Positions 15,668-22,730 of a DNA stretch of 64,000 nt are shown here, piece by piece. The notes below the pieces were generated by a model. That model was not told the DNA's origin, did not search any database, and saw only the letters and a list, made by a program, of their open reading frames with translations. Each line of letters opens with the position of its first letter. The first letter of the stretch is position 1. This stretch comes from Deinococcus aerius. Its GTDB lineage: Bacteria > Deinococcota > Deinococci > Deinococcales > Deinococcaceae. A program made the translations under genes and the position numbers. The stretch is taken from contig NZ_BFAG01000002.1 in the NCBI RefSeq assembly GCF_002897375.1, forward strand, positions 308,501 to 372,500, in the 5' to 3' direction.

Positions 15668-15842
15668 GCGGCTGGCCCACCCGCTGCCCGGCGGGTGAGG
15701 GTGGAGGCCGGTGGAACTGGCGGGGCAGCCCGGCGTCTCTGCCGGACGTGAGCGGAAGCGGCTGCACCCGGGCGGAAGGTGCAGCCGCCATCAAAAAAGA
15801 CGTGGAGGCTCCCCGCTCGGCGGCCGGGTTGACGAGCGCAGG

Positions 15843-16127
15843 TCAGGCTTTGGCGTGCCGGGCCCACCAGCGATCCGTGTTGACGAGGTGAGCGGTGCGG
15901 ATCACGAGCTGTGTCCGGAGAGTGATTCGACCGGAGCCCTGGCAGGTCGTGCACGTCTCCAGGTTCTGGCCGACCTCGACCTCGGCCGCTCCCGTGTCGG
16001 GGTCGCTGAACACGGTGCTGTCGTCCACCAGGAGGTCGCCCTCGCCGTGGCAGTCGGGGCAGGTCACGAGGACGGGGTCGGTGACCCGGTGGCCGAAGCG
16101 GCGAAGCAGGAAGTGCAGGAGGGCCAT
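15843..16127 (-). CDS. Zinc-binding protein with two CxxCxGxG motifs
   Basis: 94 residues from MALLHFLLRRFGHRV. Two DnaJ-type zinc half-sites are visible, CPDCHGEG and CTTCQGSG, about 37 residues apart, so one zinc ion is likely bound. There is no J domain. Similar small proteins serve as chaperone or nucleic-acid adaptors; the role here is unknown. GAGGCAGG precedes the chosen ATG. Confidence 0.65.
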   Translation of the reverse strand: MALLHFLLRRFGHRVTDPVLVTCPDCHGEGDLLVDDSTVFSDPDTGAAEVEVGQNLETCTTCQGSGRITLRTQLVIRTAHLVNTDRWWARHAKA

Positions 16128-16336
16128 GCCTGCCTCGCCGCCCGGGAGGCGAGGGTCCTCCCGGGCCACGCAACAGGGAAAGGCTCGGCGCGGGACCTCC
16201 CCGACCGGCCACGCCCAGTGGCTGGTCACGGTGGGGACATCTGGTCGGCGCTGAGGATCAGGGGTCGCAGGTCGTCCGTCGTCCCGGGCGTTGGGTGGCT
16301 TCGCTGGGGTGCTCCTGAAGTTCGGGACCGGGGAGG

Positions 16337-16654
16337 TCAGGCGAAGGGGAAGAGGGTGCCGAGCAGCAGGACCAGTTGCATGACGAACAGCAGGAGGAGG
16401 ACGACCCGGAGAGTACCCAGCAACTGGGTGCCGGTGCGGGTGTCAAAGGCCGGACCGAAACGGCGGGCGAGCAGGAACAGCACGGCCCACAGCAGGGTGG
16501 CAAGCAGCGAGGACCAGACTTTCGCCGCGTCGGGCGGGGCCCTGCGACCGACCTGCAACGTGAAGCCGAGCAGCAGGGCGGGAGGGAGGATGGTGGCGAG
16601 CCAACGCAGGAGCCGGGCGTCCTTGCGAAGGCTGCCGAGCAGCAGATGCAGCAT
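16337..16654 (-). CDS. Small integral membrane protein
   Basis: 105 residues with three hydrophobic segments (about LLRWLATILPPALLLGFTL, then WSSLLATLLWAVLFLLA, then VVLLLLFVMQLVLLLGTLF) separated by basic loops. No family is recognised. AAAGGG lies upstream of the ATG; an alternative GTG is two codons earlier. Confidence 0.6.
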   Translation of the reverse strand: MLHLLLGSLRKDARLLRWLATILPPALLLGFTLQVGRRAPPDAAKVWSSLLATLLWAVLFLLARRFGPAFDTRTGTQLLGTLRVVLLLLFVMQLVLLLGTLFPFA

Positions 16655-16719
16655 GGGCACCCTTTCAGGTCAGGGGGTGTGGACCGGGTCCGGGGGACAG
16701 GCGAAACCCGGGTGGGGCC

Positions 16720-16887
16720 TCAGCGCAGGTGAACACGGACGCGCGGTTTCAGGGGACGGGGATCAAGCTGCTCGGCGAGACGCAGGACCTGGAGGGCCGC
16801 CTCGACCTGAGCCTGGAGTTCGCGCCGACCCTCCTCGTGCTGCGAGGTTTTGGGGCTGACGTAGGTAAGGCAACGGGTGTTCACCAT
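16720..16887 (-). CDS. Small hypothetical protein with strong ribosome binding site
   Basis: 55 residues (MVNTRCLTYVSPKTSQ, then a helical Glu/Ala/Gln-rich stretch, then KPRVRVHLR). AGGAGG lies 9 nt before the ATG and codon use is coding-like. No family is recognised. It heads a run of small minus-strand genes down to 15246. Confidence 0.5.
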   Translation of the reverse strand: MVNTRCLTYVSPKTSQHEEGRRELQAQVEAALQVLRLAEQLDPRPLKPRVRVHLR

Positions 16888-17740
16888 CTCGCTTTCCTCC
16901 TGATCTGAGATGGAGTGAGCGCGCCGCCTGAGCGGCGAGGGTCCCGCCGGGCCAGAGCGCGAACACGGAGCGTCGCCCGCCCGCTCCCTGTCGTGAATGA
17001 GAGGGGCACGAGGACGGGGGAGGGCTGCTCGGGCACCGACGGTGGGGGAAGGTGATGCCCGAGTCAGGTGGCCTGGCGTGGAGGCGGTCGCAGGCAGATC
17101 AGCACTGGCAGCGGTGTGGCGAGGCTCGCCGTGACCCTCTCACGGTGCAGGTGACTTCGGTTCCTCCAGGCCATCAAGGCCCCTTCCCTCAAGGCACCCC
17201 CGACGTGTTTTCGCATCACTGCCGGACACGTCCTGGGGTCTTGAGGCGATCCTTCAAGGAACGTTCTCCTGCCCTCACCGCTGGCATCCGGGGGGCTCAG
17301 CATGGGCGGGCTTCTCTCGACGGACCGTCCGTTCCTCGCTTCAGCCTCTCACGAGAATGAGAAGTTTGAGTGATTTTGCTTGAAGTTTTCAAGTGCTTTG
17401 TACTTTGAAGTTGGGGCAGGGCGGTCTGAAGCTGGAAGGCGAGCACGGGCACGTGCTTCAGGCGGGGTGGAGGCTGGCGGTGCAGGCGGGGGAACGTTTC
17501 GTTTCTGAAAAAGCTGAAGTGCCCACAGCCCCCCCACCTTTGACCTGTCGCCCTGTCTCAGTTTCTCTGTGTGAGAAAGGGACTCGAACAGGGAGTTGTG
17601 CCGGGAAACCAGCACCGCCATGTCGCTGCTGGAACCGCGCCGTCGGGTGAGGGACGAGGATGGACCTGCTTGTGTTCTTGGAGAGCGCCTCCGGTGTTCC
17701 TTGCAGCAAGGGAACGGCACCTCGTGAAGGGGACCGGGGT
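16888..17740. other. Long intergenic region
   Basis: About 850 bases without a convincing gene. A minus-strand frame at 17064-17303 has mixed codon use and no clear start signal. Around 17355-17415 the sequence is AT-rich, with a perfect palindrome CTTGAAgttTTCAAG (17379-17393) and further TTGAAGT copies next to it, which may be a regulator site. The rest is featureless. Confidence 0.4.
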
Positions 17741-17741
17741 T

Positions 17742-17780
17742 GGAAAAGAAGAACAACGGGACGCATGGCACGTCCCGTTG
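17742..17780 (-). terminator. Rho-independent terminator after the secretion ATPase gene
   Basis: A perfect 10-bp stem CAACGGGACG/CGTCCCGTTG (17754-17763 and 17771-17780) with a 7-nt loop. On the minus strand it is followed by the T-rich run TTCTTCTTTTCC. It lies 17 nt past the stop of the gene at 17798-18760. Confidence 0.85.
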
Positions 17781-17797
17781 TCGCAGGGCCTTCTGGT

Positions 17798-18760
17798 TCA
17801 GGCGACGCGAACTTCGTGAAGACCTTCGGTGGGGGTGGCATTGTCGAGCAAGGCCTCGATAGTTCGGTCGAAGTCGGTGTGGACCCGGTAGTGGCCGCGG
17901 TCCAGGACCTCGATGGCGACGGCGAAGGTGCTGGGGTCGAGCTTCCGGCCGTCCCGGATACCCAGCAGCGGCCAGAGCTTCTGGCTCTTCACCACTCGCA
18001 CCATGTCCCGGCCGTGCAGGGTGGCAGTGATGGGCACTCCACGCGGGGCGTTCTCGACGATGATCGGGATGTCATTCCGGTACCCGAGCTCGTCCCCCAG
18101 CAGGGCCTGAGGGGCGGCATTGGCGATCGCGCGCGCGTACTTTCCACCCTGCAACTGGGGGTCCCCGATGATGACTCGCCGGGCTTTGCCGATGATCCAG
18201 TGAGCGAGGTCGCTGTCCCCGCCGATCTCGTTGCTGGTGTCCATGATGATCAGGCCGCGGCCCAACCGCTCGGCCATGATGCGTGCGATGTCCCTGAGGA
18301 GGGTCGTCTTCCCGACGAAGGGCGGCCCGATGATGGCGATGCCCACGCCCCGGTCGATGGCATCCTGGATGACCTCGCGCAGCGGCTCGGCGACGCCGAT
18401 CAGGGCTCGGCCGATGCGCACGGTAATCATCACGCTGGCCCCCTGGAGGTTGGTCTCGCGGCTGATCCGGTGCAAGGTCCCGGGGATACCGATGCGTCCG
18501 TCCGCCCGCCAGCCCTTGGTGACTCCGGACTGCATCTCGGTGTCGACTCGGCCGAACAGCACCGGGTCCAGCACCAGCGGGTAGTCGATGCGCAGCCCTC
18601 CGAACCGCACGCTCAGGGGCTGGTTCAGGTCGAGGATGATCTCGTCGGTTTCCACCAGGTTGGGGGCGATGATTCGCCGGAGCTCCTCCGGAAAGCGCTC
18701 CTGCACCGCCGCGTACTCGGCTGGCGTGGTGAGGTCGGTGACGGAAAAAGGCTTCACCAT
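17798..18760 (-). CDS. SpoIIIAA/Ycf45-type AAA ATPase, likely the secretion (VirB11-role) ATPase
   Basis: 320 residues. Walker A GPPFVGKTTLLRDIAR (about residue 143), Walker B-like IIMDTSNEIGGDSDLAHW, then KARRVIIGDPQLQ and a TATLHG motif. The DTSNEI block and the layout match the SpoIIIAA/Ycf45 family, a relative of the VirB11/PilT secretion ATPases. No other VirB11 homologue is in the window, so it probably energises the type IV apparatus; that is inferred. Its start overlaps the stop of the PLD-like gene by 7 nt. A terminator follows. Confidence 0.75.
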   Translation of the reverse strand: MVKPFSVTDLTTPAEYAAVQERFPEELRRIIAPNLVETDEIILDLNQPLSVRFGGLRIDYPLVLDPVLFGRVDTEMQSGVTKGWRADGRIGIPGTLHRISRETNLQGASVMITVRIGRALIGVAEPLREVIQDAIDRGVGIAIIGPPFVGKTTLLRDIARIMAERLGRGLIIMDTSNEIGGDSDLAHWIIGKARRVIIGDPQLQGGKYARAIANAAPQALLGDELGYRNDIPIIVENAPRGVPITATLHGRDMVRVVKSQKLWPLLGIRDGRKLDPSTFAVAIEVLDRGHYRVHTDFDRTIEALLDNATPTEGLHEVRVA

Positions 18761-19254
18761 GCCAGGCCGTACCTTTCCTTGATCAGCACCCGGGCGGGGA
18801 CATTCGGAGAGGCGTTGATGACGTTCGCGCTGGCGGTGAGCGCCCGGGTGAGTTCAGCCGACGTCCCGCGCCGCACGGCCGAGGAGCCGTCGGCGAGACC
18901 CGCGCCGAGGTAGAGGGTCCGGTTGTCCACGATGACCAGGGGCGGGGCCTTCAGCTCACCGAAGTGGTAGCCGAGCGGCAGGGGCGGTTGCTCCGCGTTG
19001 GCGAGGGCGACGCTGGGCAGGAACGAGCCGGGCCGCAGATGAGCACGCCGGGGTGTGATCAGGTGGACGTGAACCCGGCGGCTGGCCGCCTCCTTGAGGG
19101 CCTGCGCCAGCATCTGGGCCTGGAGGTCGGGGAGGTAGGCGATCACCTGGCGCTGAGCCCGGTGCAGGGCCTGGGTGACCTCGTTCAGAGTGGTGGTCTG
19201 GGCGGTGCCGGTGCTCGCCGCCCAGGCGAGCATCAGGGAAACGAATCTGCGCAT
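18754..19254 (-). CDS. Secreted phospholipase D-like domain protein
   Basis: 166 residues. A signal-like N-terminus (MRRFVSLMLAWAASTGTAQ) is followed by a PLD-type alpha/beta fold: ALHRAQRQVIAYLPDLQAQ, then LAQALKEAASRRVHVHLITP, then PPLVIVDNRTLYLGAG. No HxKxxxxD motif is seen, so it is probably not catalytic or is a degenerate nuclease. The start follows a CCAACCTG promoter module (8 nt from hexamer to ATG). It is cotranslated with the downstream ATPase gene. Confidence 0.6.
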   Translation of the reverse strand: MRRFVSLMLAWAASTGTAQTTTLNEVTQALHRAQRQVIAYLPDLQAQMLAQALKEAASRRVHVHLITPRRAHLRPGSFLPSVALANAEQPPLPLGYHFGELKAPPLVIVDNRTLYLGAGLADGSSAVRRGTSAELTRALTASANVINASPNVPARVLIKERYGLAW

Positions 19255-19287
19255 ACCCCTGCATGGTGGCCGCGGCCCAGGTTGGCA
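19255..19287 (-). promoter_or_regulatory. CCAACCTG promoter module, copy 2 (PLD-like/ATPase operon)
   Basis: Minus strand: box TGCCAACCTGGGCC (19287-19274), 5 nt, hexamer CACCAT (19268-19263), then 8 nt to the ATG. The spacing from box to hexamer is identical to the other copies. Confidence 0.55.
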
Positions 19288-19683
19288 AGGCGCGATCCCG
19301 GCGCCCTGGTCGGACGTTCTCCAACCCTCCTTCCGGGGACGGTCAACGGGCGGGAAGCGCCTCCTGCTTCTTGGATGTACGTCACGCCGCTTGCCGCGTC
19401 CGAGAAGGGCTGGCGTCAGGGTGCCTCTCCCTGCGTGGAATTCTCGGGAGGCGGTGCTGTGCGCCTGTGGCAGGACAACGAAAGTGGCTCCGGGCTGAAG
19501 CATCCGGGCCGTGCCTTCCTGTTCTAGGGGTCGCGCCAGCAATCACGCGACAACAAACGCTCAGAATTTGCATGGCGTAGACCCTGCCTCCCGACGGCGT
19601 TCCCACCGTCCTGCCTGTCTGGAGGCACCGCCGAGTCTGTCTCTCCACCCCGTCGCCGGAGCGCCTGCTGGACGATCACCTCG
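19288..19683. other. Intergenic region between the ATPase operon and the MocR cargo
   Basis: About 400 bases with no gene that I can support on either strand. It marks the boundary between the secretion genes and the MocR/EamA/PNPOx-like block. No repeat or attachment site is apparent. Confidence 0.4.
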
Positions 19684-21099
19684 TTACCCAGGTTGGGGTC
19701 CAACAGCCGTGAATGCAAGGCGGCCCACGCCCTCCTCGATGACGGCGGGACTCGCCCCGGCGTAGCTCAGGCGCACGAATGCGCCGCCCGGCTCGGTCGG
19801 GAAGAACCCGCTGCCCGCGCTCACCTGCACCCCCGCCCGCGCCGCCCGCTCCACAAAGTCGAGGTCGGACGTCCCCTCGGGCAGTTGCACCCAGACGTTG
19901 TACCCGCCCCGCGGGACCAGGGTGATCCGCGCCTCCGGCCAGTGGCGCCTCAACGCCCCCACCATCACGGCCCGCCGTTCGCGCAGCGCCGCCTGAAGGT
20001 CCTTCAGGTGGCGCTGCCAGCCCCGGGAAGTCACCAGGTCCAGGGCCGTCTCCTGAAGGGGACCCGCCAGAAAGTAGTCCTCGATGGCCCGCCCGTGGCG
20101 CAATCGCGTCAGGATGGGCCCCCGCGCGACCAAGGCGGCGATGCGCAGCCCCGGCGCGCTCACCTTCGTCAACGAGCGCAGGTACACGACGCGCCCCGGA
20201 CCGTCCACCGCCAGGGGAGGCGGGGCTTCCCCGTCCAGGGTGAGGCCCCGGGCGTAGTCGTCCTCAATGACGAAGGCCCCGGCCCGCTCCGCCGCCGCCA
20301 GCACCACCGCCCGGCGCCCTAACGCCAGGACCGCGCCCGTCGGGTTGGCATAGAGCGGCTGGAGATACACGGCCTTCGCGCCGGTGGAGCGGAACGCCAA
20401 CTCCAGCAGATCGGGCCGGACGCCCTCCGCATCTGCCGGAACGGGGACCGGCTGCACACCTGCCGCCCCCGCGGCGGCCAGCACACCGTAGTACGTGGGA
20501 GACTCGACCAGCAGCGGTGCCCCGATAGGGAGCAGGGCGCGCAGGGCCGTCGAGAGGGCCGCCTGTCCGCCGGGGACGATCAGCACGTCAGACGCCCGGT
20601 ACGCCTCCCCCAGTTCCCGGGCAAACCACGCCCGCAATGCCTCCAGCCCTTCCGGTGGTAACCGCGACCAGACCCCTGGTCGCCTGGACGCCTTGCCCAG
20701 GGCAGTCTGCAACAGGGGCAGGGGTTGAATCGTCTCGTCGGGGTAGCCACTGCCCAGCGGCAGCGTGTCTGGCTGAGGGGGTCGAAACAGGTCCTGCACG
20801 TAGCCCGGCGAGATGGGACGACCCGAAAGGGCCACGGTTTGCCACGCCAGGTCCGTTGAGGGCGGGACGATGGCTGCCTCCGCGACGAAGGTGCCGTGAC
20901 CAGGGCGGGTGACGATCAGCCCTTCCCTTGCCAGTTGGGCGAGCACGGCGCTCACCGTCACGGGACTGGTGTGGTAACGGCGGGTCAACTCGCGCACGGG
21001 GGGCAACCGCTCCCCGGGCCGCGCCTCCTGCCCGATCCACGCTTTCAGGTCGAACAACAGGCGTTGTCTACTCCTGCCACTCTCGGTACCCGACGTCAT
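19684..21099 (-). CDS. MocR/PdxR-type GntR-aminotransferase fusion regulator
   Basis: 471 residues. An N-terminal GntR winged helix (DLKAWIGQEARPGERLPPVR, then ELTRRYHTSPVTVSAVLAQL) is fused to a fold-type I aminotransferase domain. The latter has VIEDDYARGL and the PLP-binding Lys in VVYLRSLTKVSAPGLRIAAL. MocR proteins sense PLP or amino compounds and often control neighbouring transporter or vitamin B6 genes. It is divergent from an EamA transporter and a PNPOx-like gene, the likely targets. TACGAT lies 6 nt before the ATG, suggesting a leaderless mRNA. Confidence 0.9.
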   Translation of the reverse strand: MTSGTESGRSRQRLLFDLKAWIGQEARPGERLPPVRELTRRYHTSPVTVSAVLAQLAREGLIVTRPGHGTFVAEAAIVPPSTDLAWQTVALSGRPISPGYVQDLFRPPQPDTLPLGSGYPDETIQPLPLLQTALGKASRRPGVWSRLPPEGLEALRAWFARELGEAYRASDVLIVPGGQAALSTALRALLPIGAPLLVESPTYYGVLAAAGAAGVQPVPVPADAEGVRPDLLELAFRSTGAKAVYLQPLYANPTGAVLALGRRAVVLAAAERAGAFVIEDDYARGLTLDGEAPPPLAVDGPGRVVYLRSLTKVSAPGLRIAALVARGPILTRLRHGRAIEDYFLAGPLQETALDLVTSRGWQRHLKDLQAALRERRAVMVGALRRHWPEARITLVPRGGYNVWVQLPEGTSDLDFVERAARAGVQVSAGSGFFPTEPGGAFVRLSYAGASPAVIEEGVGRLAFTAVGPQPG

Positions 21100-21130
21100 A
21101 CTGTTATCGTAGAACGTGAAGAGTATCAGT
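21100..21130. promoter_or_regulatory. Overlapping divergent promoter and operator-like inverted repeat
   Basis: The heptamer TATCGTA (21105-21111) supplies TATCGT on the plus strand (5 nt before the EamA GTG) and TACGAT on the minus strand (6 nt before the MocR ATG). Both are TANNNT-type -10 elements. It is flanked by an imperfect inverted repeat, ACTGTTAT (21100-21107) and GTATCAGT (21123-21130), suitable for the MocR dimer. Confidence 0.55.
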
Positions 21131-22006
21131 AGCGTTACAGCTTTGGCGACGAAAACGGAAACAAGTGGTTGGTGGTGGGCAGCCCTGGGCGTGCTGTGCT
21201 TCAGTTTCACCCTGCCCGCGACCAGGCTCGCGGTGCCGGAATTCGGCGGGTACACCGTCGGCTTTGGTCGCGCCGTGGTCGCGGCCCTCCTGGCCGTGGC
21301 CCTGCTGCTCGCCCGTCGGGAGCGGCTTCCCGCGCGTCGTCATTGGCGGGGTCTCGGGCTGGTCGCTCTCGGGGTGGTGTTCGGGTTCCCGGTGTTGACC
21401 TCACTCGCCCTGCGTACTGTGCCGTCCTCGCACGGGGCGGTGGTGGTCGGTCTGCTTCCAGCGGCCACCGCCGTCGCCGCCGTACTGCTGACGCGAGAAC
21501 GTCCACGGCCCGTCTTCTGGCTCGTCTGTGCCCTGGGCGTGGTCGCCGTCCTGTGGTTCGCTGCGACCACCGGGGCGGGGCATCTGGAGACGGGCGACGT
21601 TTACATGCTGCTGGCGGTGCTGCTCGCCGCGGTCGGGTATGCCGAGGGCGGACGGCTGGCCCGGCAACTCGACGGATGGCGGGTGGTGAGCTGGGCGCTG
21701 GTGTTCTCGCTGCCCTTCGCCTTGATCGCCACCCTGCTGGCCCCCTGGCCGACCCATCTCCCCTCGCCGGGAGCCTGGGCGGCCTTCGGCTATGTCTCGA
21801 TGGTCAGCATGTTTCTGGGCTTCTTCGCCTGGTACCGCGGGCTGGCACTGGGAGGGGTGGCCCGGGCGGGACAGGTACAACTCGTGCAGCCGGTCCTGAC
21901 CGTCGTCTGGTCAGCACTGCTCCTGGGGGAAGGGCTCGACGGACGCACGATCCTGGCGGCACTCCTCGTGGTCGCCGTCGCCGCGCTGAGCCGCCTGACG
22001 CGGTGA
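21116..22006 (+). CDS. EamA/DMT-family transporter
   Basis: 296 residues with ten hydrophobic segments in two homologous halves, as in EamA (drug/metabolite) exporters. Recognisable pieces are WWWAALGVLCFSFTLPATRL, ALRTVPSSHGAVVVGLLPAA and GGVARAGQVQLVQPVLTVVW. The substrate is unknown; MocR control suggests an amino or pyridoxal-type compound. The GTG start is only 16 nt from the divergent MocR start. If the mRNA is leaderless this start is right; otherwise a start further in is possible. Confidence 0.8.
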   Translation: MKSISSVTALATKTETSGWWWAALGVLCFSFTLPATRLAVPEFGGYTVGFGRAVVAALLAVALLLARRERLPARRHWRGLGLVALGVVFGFPVLTSLALRTVPSSHGAVVVGLLPAATAVAAVLLTRERPRPVFWLVCALGVVAVLWFAATTGAGHLETGDVYMLLAVLLAAVGYAEGGRLARQLDGWRVVSWALVFSLPFALIATLLAPWPTHLPSPGAWAAFGYVSMVSMFLGFFAWYRGLALGGVARAGQVQLVQPVLTVVWSALLLGEGLDGRTILAALLVVAVAALSRLTR

Positions 22007-22064
22007 GACGAGGACACACCGGCACTCTCCCCAAGCCAACGCGCGCGCATCAGAAAGGACCGCC

Positions 22065-22634
22065 ATGACCGACTTCACCCCACGCGGACAGCTCAAGCGC
22101 CAGGACAAAGCCATGACCCGCGAGGAGGCCGAGGCGTTCCTCGTCGCCGCCTTTTGCGGCCGCACCGGCACCCTCGGCCCCGACGGTTACCCCTACGTCG
22201 TCCCCAACCTCTTCACCTGGCAAGGCGGCCAGGTCTACCTCCACACCGCACGCTCTGCCGGTCACTTCCTGACGAACGTGCGCTTTCACGACCGGGTGAG
22301 CTTCGAGGTGGACGAGCCCGGCGAGGTGTACCCCTACGGCCAGGTGGAATGCGACACCTCGGTGTCGTACCGCTCGGTGATCGTCTTCGGGCGCATCCGC
22401 GTCGTGGAGGACACGGACGAGAAGGTGCGCTTCTACCGCGCCTTCATGCACAAGTACGCGCCCGAGGACTCCTGGGGCCGGGAGAAGGACTCGTTGCCCC
22501 GGGTAGGCGGCACCATCGTGTACGCCATCACGCCGGAGACCATCACCGGCAAGCAGGGCGAACTGCCTGGGCTGAGTGAACGCTGGCCCGCCAGGAACGA
22601 CACCGCCTCGCCCGGGTGGCGAAAGAGCAAGTGA
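22065..22634 (+). CDS. FMN-binding split-barrel (pyridoxamine phosphate oxidase-like) protein
   Basis: 189 residues of the PNPOx-like/NimA-type split barrel: EAEAFLVAAFCGRTGTLGPD, then GYPYVVPNLFTW, then GQVYLHTARSAGHFLTNV. The VRFHDRVSFEVDEPGEV strand and the late SVSYRSVIVFGRIRVVED follow. Such proteins reduce or bind flavin-dependent substrates; the true PdxH signature is not evident. It lies 58 nt after the EamA gene and is probably cotranscribed under MocR control. AAAGGA precedes the ATG. Confidence 0.8.
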   Translation: MTDFTPRGQLKRQDKAMTREEAEAFLVAAFCGRTGTLGPDGYPYVVPNLFTWQGGQVYLHTARSAGHFLTNVRFHDRVSFEVDEPGEVYPYGQVECDTSVSYRSVIVFGRIRVVEDTDEKVRFYRAFMHKYAPEDSWGREKDSLPRVGGTIVYAITPETITGKQGELPGLSERWPARNDTASPGWRKSK

Positions 22635-22648
22635 CCTGACCCGATGGA

Positions 22649-22670
22649 CCCCACCGTTGGCTCAGTGGGG
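22649..22670. terminator. Weak hairpin between convergent genes
   Basis: Stem CCCCAC/GTGGGG with a 10-nt loop between the PNPOx-like and VirD4 genes. There is no T tract, so termination here is only possible. Confidence 0.3.
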
Positions 22671-22730
22671 CGAGGGTGAAGGGCTGAAGGCTGAGCGTTG
22701 GTTGACGCGCCACTGCTGGGGGCACTCCTT

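Noticed and set aside
17349..17771. A 140-codon minus-strand frame in the gap before the ATPase gene
   Set aside because: It spans an AT-rich regulatory-like stretch and the terminator stem, lacks a start signal and has no coding bias.
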